In this document: piece by piece, positions 54,448 through 61,930 of the stretch | Numbering within the stretch: the stretch's first letter is position 1 | How the letters are laid out: every line of letters begins with the position of its first letter | NCBI RefSeq assembly: GCF_003797125.1 | Contig: NZ_RKKE01000003.1 | Coordinates: 186,001 to 250,000, forward strand | Length of the DNA: 64,000 bases | Source of the DNA: Shewanella frigidimarina | GTDB lineage: Bacteria; Pseudomonadota; Gammaproteobacteria; Enterobacterales; Shewanellaceae | Direction: 5' to 3' | The notes under the pieces: generated by a model | What the model was told of the DNA's origin: nothing | The model's database searches: none | The model's input: the letters and a program-made list of their open reading frames with translations, nothing else | Program-made: the position numbers and the translations under genes

Positions 54448-55659
54448 TTATTCAGAAACCTTTTTTACTAAATCACGGCCTAACTGCATCATGTGCACTT
54501 GGTCTGGACCATCGGCTAAACGCAAAGTACGTTGCCCAGCCCATGCATGTGCTAAGAAAGTGTCTTGACTCACACCCACTGCACCGTGGCACTGAATAGC
54601 ACGGTCAATCACATCAAGTGACATGTTAGGTGCAACAATTTTAATCATGGCGATCAGTTCTTTAGCGGCTTTATTGCCGTGAGTATCCATCTTTTGCGCC
54701 GCTTTTAAGGTCATTAAGCGAGCTTGTTCAATCTGGCAGGCAGATTTGGCAATGTCTTCACGAACCGACTGTTGCTTAATCATCGGTTGACCAAACACAA
54801 TACGTTCACCAACGCGTTTACACATTAAATCTAACGCGCGCTGAGCGACGCCGACTGAACGCATGCAGTGATGAATTCGTCCAGGGCCAAGGCGGCCTTG
54901 AGCAATTTCAAAACCTTTGCCTTCTGCAACAATAATATTTTCAACAGGTACGCGGACATTGGTGAATGTCACTTCGCCATGACCTTCGGGAGCGTCGTTA
55001 TATCCAAACACTTTCATTGGTCGCACTAACGTCACACCCGGGGTGTTCATTGGCACAAGTACTTGTGATTGTTGAATATAGCGATTGCTGTTGGTTGGGT
55101 CTGTTTTGCCCATCACGATCATAATTTCACATTGCTTACGACACGCGCCGCTGATGTAAAACTTACGACCATTGATGACATATTCGTCACCATCTCGCTC
55201 AATGCGTAACTCAATATTAGTCGCATCGCTTGAGGCAACTTCTGGTTCTGTCATGGCAAATGCTGAACGAATTTTGCCTTCTAGCAATGGCTCTAACCAT
55301 TGTTTTTTCTGGGCTTCGTTACCGTATTTAGCCAATACTTCCATGTTGCCGGTATCGGGTGCTGCACAGTTAAACACTTCTGACGCCCACATCACTTTGC
55401 CCATAATTTCAGCCAGAGGTGCGTATTCTAAATTGGTCAATCCAGCACTGTATTTACCATAAGCAACGGGCAGAAATAAATTCCACAATCCTTCAGCCTT
55501 CGCTTTGGCTTTTAATTCTTCCATTAACGGAGGCGTTGACCAAGGATCAAGTTCAACTTGTTTATGCATTTCTTCTTCAACCGGAAACACATGCAAATCC
55601 ATAAAATCGGTTACACGTTTGATTAATACTTGAACTTTTTCACTGTATTCAAAATTCAT
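54448..55659 (-). CDS. ACAD10/11-type acyl-CoA dehydrogenase
   Basis: A 403-residue flavoprotein that follows the dehydrogenase domain of ACAD10/ACAD11 closely. Marker segments are [18 protein letters not shown] near residue 97, [19 protein letters not shown] near 133, and [20 protein letters not shown] near 257. The end has [17 protein letters not shown], where an aspartate stands in place of the usual catalytic glutamate, as in the ACAD10/11 group. With the neighbouring APH-type kinase it equals a split version of the animal fusion enzyme, which processes phosphorylated 4-hydroxyacyl-CoAs. Ribosome site AAAGGG, 7 bp before the ATG. Confidence 0.94.
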   Translation of the reverse strand: MNFEYSEKVQVLIKRVTDFMDLHVFPVEEEMHKQVELDPWSTPPLMEELKAKAKAEGLWNLFLPVAYGKYSAGLTNLEYAPLAEIMGKVMWASEVFNCAAPDTGNMEVLAKYGNEAQKKQWLEPLLEGKIRSAFAMTEPEVASSDATNIELRIERDGDEYVINGRKFYISGACRKQCEIMIVMGKTDPTNSNRYIQQSQVLVPMNTPGVTLVRPMKVFGYNDAPEGHGEVTFTNVRVPVENIIVAEGKGFEIAQGRLGPGRIHHCMRSVGVAQRALDLMCKRVGERIVFGQPMIKQQSVREDIAKSACQIEQARLMTLKAAQKMDTHGNKAAKELIAMIKIVAPNMSLDVIDRAIQCHGAVGVSQDTFLAHAWAGQRTLRLADGPDQVHMMQLGRDLVKKVSE

Positions 55660-55774
55660 GTTCTACCCTTTTAGTTGTCATTACGGTGTAATAGTAGTGC
55701 TAGGGTCTGTTGATCTTTTCTGGTCAAATTTTATCTCGAACAAAACCAACCTTGAAAGATTAAAAGCCCCTGGA

Positions 55775-55805
55775 CTGAGCCTTAATATTTGTGATTAAGA
55801 CTCAG
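55775..55805 (-). other. Intercistronic hairpin after Old Yellow Enzyme gene
   Basis: Stem CTGAG-x-CTTAAT / ATTAAG-x-CTCAG with one mismatch and a 7-nt loop, 15 bp past the stop of the Old Yellow Enzyme gene. On the minus strand the following bases (CCAGGGGCTTTTAATC) give only a short T run. Confidence 0.55.
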
Positions 55806-55820
55806 GCAGATCAACAAACG

Positions 55821-56945
55821 TTAACTGAGTGACATTAATGATTTTTTGTTAAACGGTTTAATATCAGCAATGGCTTTTTGCTTAATTTTATTAACCCACT
55901 GTGGATCAACTAACAACGCACGACCAATTGCGACTAAATCAAATTCGTCATTATTTAAGCGCACTAATAATTCATCAATGCCTGTGGGATTAGACGTACC
56001 AGATAAATCAGCGTTACCTTCACCAATAAAATCAGCATCTAAACCAACGTTACCAACTGTAATAACAGGCTTATTCGTCAGTTTTTTGGTCCAGCCCGCT
56101 AAATTAAGATCGGAACCGTCAAACTCAGGCACCCAAAATCGACGTGTACTGGCATGAAAAATATCGACGCCAGCATCGCTTAGCAAACCTAAAAATGTCG
56201 CTAACTCTTCAGGGGTTTGACACAGTTTTGCACTGTAATCTTGTTGTTTCCACTGCGAAAAACGAAAGATAATCGTAAAATCATCACCCACTGCAGCACG
56301 AATAGCTTTCACTATTTCAACCCCAAAACGAGTACGATTTTCTAACGAACCACCGTATTGATCTTCACGTTGGTTAGTGCCTTCCCAAAAGAATTGATCA
56401 ACTAAATAACCGTGTGCGCCGTGCACTTCGATAGCATCAAAACCAATGTTTTTAGCATCTAATGCGGCTTGTGCAAATGAGGCAACCACTTCATCGATAT
56501 CATCTTGGGTCATCACAACGCCATTTTTTGCACCGGGTTTATACAAACCTGATGGGCTATAGGCTGGTGCTTCTTTATCTGGTCCAATTCCAGGTTTTCT
56601 CACTGAACCTACATGCCAAAGCTGTGGGGCAATTTTGCCACCTGCGGCGTGCACTTCATCAACCACGTGTTTCCAGCCTGCTAATGCTTCTTCACCGAAT
56701 ATGGCGGGGACATTCTCATAACCGTTAGCCGCTTTGTGTGAAATAAATGTGCCTTCGGTGATAATTAATCCCACATCACCTTCAGCACGTCTGCGGTAAT
56801 ACGCAGCCACTTCAGCATTAGGGACATAATTAGGTGAAAACGCACGGGTCATCGGCGCCATGACGGTTTTATTTTTCAATGACAACGATTTAGTGCTGAA
56901 TGATTCAAATAACTTATCGATACTGGTGTTTTTATCGCTGTTCAT
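55821..56945 (-). CDS. Old Yellow Enzyme family NADH:flavin oxidoreductase (alkene reductase)
   Basis: FMN TIM-barrel enzyme of 374 residues. The N-terminal MAPMTRAFSP, then the active-site pair in EVHGAHGYLVDQFFW near residue 175 and GGSLENRTRF following it, are family hallmarks. RALLVDPQWVNK near the C-terminus binds FMN phosphate. Members reduce electron-poor double bonds of enones, dienoyl-CoAs or nitro compounds. With the CurA-like reductase and nitroreductase it makes three enone- or electrophile-reducing systems in one locus. Substrate not readable from sequence. Ribosome site AGGAAA, about 6 bp before the ATG. Confidence 0.94.
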   Translation of the reverse strand: MNSDKNTSIDKLFESFSTKSLSLKNKTVMAPMTRAFSPNYVPNAEVAAYYRRRAEGDVGLIITEGTFISHKAANGYENVPAIFGEEALAGWKHVVDEVHAAGGKIAPQLWHVGSVRKPGIGPDKEAPAYSPSGLYKPGAKNGVVMTQDDIDEVVASFAQAALDAKNIGFDAIEVHGAHGYLVDQFFWEGTNQREDQYGGSLENRTRFGVEIVKAIRAAVGDDFTIIFRFSQWKQQDYSAKLCQTPEELATFLGLLSDAGVDIFHASTRRFWVPEFDGSDLNLAGWTKKLTNKPVITVGNVGLDADFIGEGNADLSGTSNPTGIDELLVRLNNDEFDLVAIGRALLVDPQWVNKIKQKAIADIKPFNKKSLMSLS

Positions 56946-57017
56946 GAGTATTTCCTAGCGTGTTATATTATTTATGCTGCATGTGCTATTCGGTTTTTAC
57001 TGTCGCTAATCAGATTG

Positions 57018-57788
57018 CTAGCCAATCAAATAGCCGCCGTCGACATTAATCGCGGTACCCGTGGTGTAGCTTGATGCGTTTGACGCTAAATATAAAACCG
57101 TTCCGGCCATTTCTTCTGGCTGGGCTACACGCTTCATTGGTACGTGGTGCATCATTTGTTTTAAAATGGCTGGGTTATCAACTAATGCAGAGGCAAACTT
57201 GGTGTCGGTTCCACCTGGCAGTAATGCGTTAACGCGAATATTGAATTGGGCACATTCTTTAGCAAATGCTTGAGTCATTGAAATAACAGCAGCTTTGGTA
57301 ATTGAGTAAATGCCTTGGAAGTCACCTGGAATAACGCCATTAACAGACGCAACATTAATGATTGAACCACCGCCGCTGTCTTTCATTAATTTTGCACCTT
57401 TGGTCGACATAAAGAAGTAGCCACGAATGTTAACGTCGACGGTTTTTTGGAAGGCGGTTAAGTCAGTATCAATGATGTGACCAAAATAAGGGTTTGCAGC
57501 AGCGTTATTGACCAGAATATCTAGCTTGCCATGTTGCTCTGTAATGGCTGCAAAAATGGCATCGATTTGATCCATGTCACCGATGTGACACGCAATGGCT
57601 TGTGCACTGCCGCCAGCGTTAATAATCTCATCAACCACTATTTGGCAAGCTTCTATTTTTCGGCTAGATACAATCACATGAGCACCGTACTGAGCTAACA
57701 CTTTTGCTACACTTTCGCCAATACCACGACTTGCACCAGTCACTAAGGCGACTTTCCCTGTTAAATCAAACAAATTGTCATTGTTCAT
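57018..57788 (-). CDS. SDR family oxidoreductase (DHRS4-like)
   Basis: Short-chain dehydrogenase of 256 residues. The cofactor motif GASRGIGESVAKVLAQYGAH is near residue 17, followed by SSRK, which favours NADP(H). The structural motif NNAAANPYFGH is near residue 95. The active site has NVASVNGVIPGDFQGIYSIT ending in Tyr-x-x-x-Lys near residue 165. The NNAAANP variant and overall pattern are like DHRS4-type carbonyl reductases. It may set the redox state of a keto/hydroxy group. It lies between the Old Yellow Enzyme and histidine phosphatase genes, with short gaps. Confidence 0.93.
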   Translation of the reverse strand: MNNDNLFDLTGKVALVTGASRGIGESVAKVLAQYGAHVIVSSRKIEACQIVVDEIINAGGSAQAIACHIGDMDQIDAIFAAITEQHGKLDILVNNAAANPYFGHIIDTDLTAFQKTVDVNIRGYFFMSTKGAKLMKDSGGGSIINVASVNGVIPGDFQGIYSITKAAVISMTQAFAKECAQFNIRVNALLPGGTDTKFASALVDNPAILKQMMHHVPMKRVAQPEEMAGTVLYLASNASSYTTGTAINVDGGYLIG

Positions 57789-57841
57789 GTTTTTTCCTTT
57801 TAATTTTTGATTAATGGTTCAAAGCCTAAAGTAAGTAGGGA

Positions 57842-58576
57842 TTACCTGAAGGTTACCCAGTCATCACCAGCCTGTTCTAAGTGACTGTAGTTATTAAAAT
57901 AATCAACACTCAACATGTTTTCAGAAAATAATAGTTTAGTGACACCAGTATTTCTGGCCTGCTGATTCAAGGCTAATGTCTGTCTGTCGTTCAATTGTAA
58001 AATGTGTTGCACGATTGCTGAAATCGTCCCTCCAGACGTAAACACTAAAATATCTTTTGATTTTTTTGTGTTATTTCCAGTGCTGGTAATCTCACGCTTT
58101 TTTGCTAATTCTTGTTCAATGATATTGTGCAGAGCCCGAATACAACGGGTCTTAAATTGTGACCAACTCTCTTTGTATTCATGGTCTTTATCGCCTGAAA
58201 CCCAACGTTCGAGCGCTTGAGAAAATTCTTTTTGTAGCGTTTTATTCGGTTCATTGCATTGGCTAATTGCCTGGCTCATTTCTGCGAAGTTACGCCACTG
58301 TTCATTGTACTTTTTTAAAATATCGACATGGTCAAACTCATTAAAACCAGAATGGATAATCATTGGGGTATGTTCACCTTGATATCCTGTTACGAAACTG
58401 GTTAACGTTTGACCATGACGCAATAAATCACCACAATAAAACTTGCTAGGGATAGCCCTTGCACGCCAGTACTGGCCTAATATTGCAGCTTGCTGGCTCC
58501 CCTTATCTGACAGTTGATCGTAATCAGTGCTTCCAAAGGATGCCTGTCCGTGTCGAATCAAATAAATTGCTGCCAT
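57842..58576 (-). CDS. Histidine phosphatase family protein
   Basis: Phosphoglycerate-mutase-fold phosphatase of 244 residues. The phosphohistidine motif YLIRHGQASFG is at residues 5-15 with the catalytic His near residue 9. The second half has TSGGTISAIVQHIL in place of the more usual GH dipeptide region, so the canonical second histidine is not evident. Targets of such proteins vary (small phosphoesters, phosphoproteins). It is the first gene of the operon that also encodes the APH-type kinase and ACAD11-like enzyme, so a link to phosphorylated intermediates is possible but speculative. It is divergent from the LysR gene. Confidence 0.9.
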   Translation of the reverse strand: MAAIYLIRHGQASFGSTDYDQLSDKGSQQAAILGQYWRARAIPSKFYCGDLLRHGQTLTSFVTGYQGEHTPMIIHSGFNEFDHVDILKKYNEQWRNFAEMSQAISQCNEPNKTLQKEFSQALERWVSGDKDHEYKESWSQFKTRCIRALHNIIEQELAKKREITSTGNNTKKSKDILVFTSGGTISAIVQHILQLNDRQTLALNQQARNTGVTKLLFSENMLSVDYFNNYSHLEQAGDDWVTFR

Positions 58577-58925
58577 ATTAGGTCTCTAACTGAAAAATGA
58601 TGGATAAATACAAAAATAATCTAACTAATTGTTTATATTGACTTTAATTTAATTGTGACAACTAAAAAATATGATTAAGTTAATTTTAAAAACCAATAGT
58701 CGATGTTAACCATGAATGCTTTATGCGTTTATTTAATGGATTTTTGTACTGCATCGAATCTACTTGACTATGCTAATAGCAACATCTAAATTGAACAAAT
58801 GAATAGTTCTAATACCCTACTATTTATATTTTAAATAGTAGGAAGCAGTACTTGATACTAAATACTAGACAGCAGAAATGAGTTGAGGTGTTCTCAACGT
58901 ATACCGTGAGATCACCGGAGTGAGT
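58577..58925. other. Divergent control region of LysR gene and catabolic operon
   Basis: About 350 bp, no gene. It carries the regulatory element at 58794-58838 with a perfect 11-bp palindrome. This arrangement, a LysR gene divergent from its target with the operator between them, is the classic one. Confidence 0.7.
58794..58838 (-). promoter_or_regulatory. Predicted operator/activator element, copy 3 (LysR / histidine phosphatase operon)
   Basis: A perfect palindrome, arms CCTACTATTTA and TAAATAGTAGG with a 5-nt centre (58816-58842), containing CTATTT-N7-AAATAG. Five nt away, on the side of the histidine phosphatase operon, is the 21-bp block (58794-58814) shared with copies 1 and 2. It lies 217 bp before the phosphatase start and about 85 bp before the LysR start, so it could serve activation of the operon and autoregulation of lysR. 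Confidence 0.7.
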
Positions 58926-59837
58926 ATGAAAATTGATTTGAATTTGTTTGTCGTTTTCGATGCAATTTATTGTGAGGGAAATATAACGAAAGCAGCGTCA
59001 GTACTGAATTTATCGCAACCTGCTGTGAGTCATTCATTAGGCAAACTGCGCACTCATTTTGACGATGCTTTATTTATTAGACAAGGCAATGAAATGCGAC
59101 CTACCCCGGTAGCGAAGAACGTTATTGATGATGTTCGAGAAGCATTACATCAACTACAAGTGTGTTTAGTACAATCACGTCAATTTGAACCATTAACCTC
59201 ACGTAAGAGCTTTTCACTGTCATTGCATGGCTCATTAGAGCCTTATTATTTACCTATATTGCAACAGAGTTTGTCGTTAGAGTCTCCGTCCATCAATTTA
59301 AGCAGTAATAAAAGAGTTAGACGAACTGAACTGGAAAACAAACTGGCCAGTGGTGACATTGACTTGGCAATTGATACACTTATACCTGTTAGCAATAACA
59401 TTATGCATACTCAATTAGAGCTAGACCAACTTGTTGTTGTTGCACGTAAAAACCATCCTGCAATTAATCCTGATCTTGATTTAGCAACATACCTAAAACT
59501 CGACCATGTGTTAGTTTCATCTCGCTCCACAGGCCCTAGTCTAGAAGATTTTGAACTTTCTCGCATTGGATTGCACCGTAAAATATCATTACGTTGTCAG
59601 CATGCTTTATCGGCGTGCCGAGTCATCTTAAATAACGATATGTTACTCACATTACCTAAAACCGCCGCAGCCATGTATAGCAAAATGCTTGATATTGCTA
59701 TTTATCCTATGCCAGTGGAATTACCTGATATTGGCGTGCATTTATATTGGCATGTGAATGTAGACAAAGAGCCAGCCAACAAATGGCTTAGAAACAAGAT
59801 GATTATTGCCGCGACAAACACCAGAATTATTACGTAA
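58926..59837 (+). CDS. LysR-family transcriptional regulator
   Basis: A 303-residue LysR regulator. The ATG at 58926 has GGAG 6 bp upstream; a GTG two codons earlier is possible. The winged helix-turn-helix is at residues 1-62 (ITKAASVLNLSQPAVSHSLG with the recognition helix, then LFIRQGNEMRPT). The C-terminal effector-binding domain is similar to the NodD/LinR/NahR-type group (DLNLFVVFDAIY start). The effector is unknown. It is divergent from the catabolic operon with the predicted operator between them, and two more copies of that operator lie before the receptor and MaoC operons. It is the likely specific regulator of the locus. Confidence 0.95.
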   Translation: MKIDLNLFVVFDAIYCEGNITKAASVLNLSQPAVSHSLGKLRTHFDDALFIRQGNEMRPTPVAKNVIDDVREALHQLQVCLVQSRQFEPLTSRKSFSLSLHGSLEPYYLPILQQSLSLESPSINLSSNKRVRRTELENKLASGDIDLAIDTLIPVSNNIMHTQLELDQLVVVARKNHPAINPDLDLATYLKLDHVLVSSRSTGPSLEDFELSRIGLHRKISLRCQHALSACRVILNNDMLLTLPKTAAAMYSKMLDIAIYPMPVELPDIGVHLYWHVNVDKEPANKWLRNKMIIAATNTRIIT

Positions 59838-59987
59838 AACTTATTGATTTAATCGAATAACGTTGGCTGATAAATTCTGGATATAGAAATGGATGATCCT
59901 GCGTGGCATAAACAATTAAGCCCTTTTTTTACCAAGGGCGGTAATGTATTCCATATAACAAGTAGCTACCAATATCGGCCTTAGCAA

Positions 59988-61697
59988 CTACGATGACTTG
60001 TTAATATATCGATCGAAAAAGGTTTGATTATCGATTGCTTTTGAATAAAAAAAACCTTGTACCCTTTCTATTTCTAGTTGTTTACAAAGTTCAACTTGAT
60101 GCTCTAACTCAACTCCTTCAGCAACGATATTGAGATGTAACGAGCGGATCATACCGACTAATCCACTAATTAGCGCTTTACGCTTTTCATCATGAATATC
60201 TTTTGGAATAAGAGATTTATCAATTTTTACAATATCAATTGGGAAATTATGCAGGTGGGAAATTGAAGAATAGCCAGTTCCAAAGTCATCTAGGGAGATC
60301 TTACAACCTAAGCTGTCAATGTCATTAATGACGGCCAAACTTATTTCATTTTGTTTTAATAGAGCCGTCTCGGTTATTTCAAGCTCAATAGATGCAGGAT
60401 CAATATTGAATTCTAATAAAACAGAATCAATATAGTTCACAAAATCAGGATCTTCTAACTGAACAGCAGAAACATTAATCGCCATCGACATTGAACGAGC
60501 TTGGTTTTCGTTCCAAATGGCTAATTGTTGAACTGTTTGTCTAATCACCCAACGTCCAATGCTATTAATTAACCGAGTTTTCTCTGCTAATGGAATAAAC
60601 TCATCGGGTGTAATGTTTTGTCCATTATGTGTCCAGCGTAATAATGCTTCGGCACCAACCAAATACGCAGTGTTAGGTTCAAATACCGGTTGATAAAACA
60701 CATCAAATTCGTCATTGGCCAATGCATGAGATAATCCAGCTTCCAGATTATACTGATGCATAAACTCTTTTTGCATGGCCTCTTCAAAATAACACACTTG
60801 ATTTCGCCCTAGCCGTTTAGCTCGATAAAGAGCAATATCTGCATTTTTGAATAAATCTTGGCTATTACTACTATTACCTGGATGGGTGGCGATGCCAATG
60901 CTCATACTGACGCTTAACGTTACTCGTGCAAGTTCAAATGGTTCGACAAGTGTTTTAAGTAACCGAGTAGCAATAATACTAGAGTCATCGGCAGATTCTA
61001 GGTTAGTAACCATGATGGCAAATTCATCTCCACCTAGACGCGCAAACAGTTCGTCACCACGTAAACAACTGCTAATACGCGCGACTAATGTCTTTAAAAG
61101 TTCATCACCTACATCATGACCATGAGCATCATTAACGAATTTAAACTTATCAATATCCATCAAAATAAGCGCTAATGTATGCTTTCGTCTTTTGTTGTTT
61201 GCTACGGCGACTTTTAGCGCTTCGTCAAATAAAAAACGATTAGCCAAACCGGTTAAAGAATCACTTTCGGCAAGCTGTTTTACTTTAATATAGCTTTGGC
61301 GCAACTCACGCTCTAAATTGAACTTTGCTTGTGAGTGAATAACTGCCCTGTGTAGCCTTGATGCTGTTACTTCAGATTTTGGTATAAAGTCCTGTGCACC
61401 TGCGGTAATACATTCAATAGCCAGAGTTTCATCTTCTGAAGAACTCATCATAATGATGGCACTGCCATAATCACGCACACGGCTTCGCAGCTCCAGCACC
61501 ATTTCTATTCCATCACGACAAGGCATTCTGTAGTCAAGTAACACAACATCATATTGATTTTTATCGTAAATCGCTATCCCTTCATCCACAGTGCAGGCTT
61601 CGTCGATAGTAATGTCAACTTGTCCTTGCTGTAGTGCTCTACGGATCATTTCACGATCAATTATGTCATCATCAACAATTAATACTTTCAGCGTCAT
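59988..61697 (-). CDS. Response regulator with GGDEF and EAL domains
   Basis: A 569-residue c-di-GMP enzyme. An N-terminal receiver domain (about 1-120) has the acidic pair VDDDIID and the phospho-acceptor Asp in VVLLDYRMPC near residue 55. The GGDEF domain (about 145-310) has the intact RLGGDEFAIM. The EAL domain (about 325-565) has GAEALLRW, NVSAVQLED, LEITETALL, LDDFGTGYSS, VKIDKSLI and AEGVELE, all the residues needed for phosphodiesterase activity. Both output domains look competent. It lies 233 bp downstream of a sensor kinase gene on the same strand, probably its partner. Ribosome site GAGGA. Confidence 0.95.
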   Translation of the reverse strand: MTLKVLIVDDDIIDREMIRRALQQGQVDITIDEACTVDEGIAIYDKNQYDVVLLDYRMPCRDGIEMVLELRSRVRDYGSAIIMMSSSEDETLAIECITAGAQDFIPKSEVTASRLHRAVIHSQAKFNLERELRQSYIKVKQLAESDSLTGLANRFLFDEALKVAVANNKRRKHTLALILMDIDKFKFVNDAHGHDVGDELLKTLVARISSCLRGDELFARLGGDEFAIMVTNLESADDSSIIATRLLKTLVEPFELARVTLSVSMSIGIATHPGNSSNSQDLFKNADIALYRAKRLGRNQVCYFEEAMQKEFMHQYNLEAGLSHALANDEFDVFYQPVFEPNTAYLVGAEALLRWTHNGQNITPDEFIPLAEKTRLINSIGRWVIRQTVQQLAIWNENQARSMSMAINVSAVQLEDPDFVNYIDSVLLEFNIDPASIELEITETALLKQNEISLAVINDIDSLGCKISLDDFGTGYSSISHLHNFPIDIVKIDKSLIPKDIHDEKRKALISGLVGMIRSLHLNIVAEGVELEHQVELCKQLEIERVQGFFYSKAIDNQTFFDRYINKSS

Positions 61698-61930
61698 TGC
61701 TTTATCCTCGTTGTGACATTTTTAACGATAAATATGTGGATGATTTATCGTAATATCGAAAAATAAATTATATTATTCAATCGATTACTAAATGCCCTTT
61801 GTGCGATCCATCAACAAAATAATGGTTATAATTAATCGATAGTGCATTATGTTTATTCTGTTGAAGCAAAACATAATAACGTGTTAAACAAAAAATAAAG
61901 TGGATACTTTTATAACTCTATATCAACAAC

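Noticed and set aside
59922..59945. Short hairpin between the LysR and response regulator genes
   Set aside because: Only four GC pairs with the T tract inside the loop; too weak to call a terminator.
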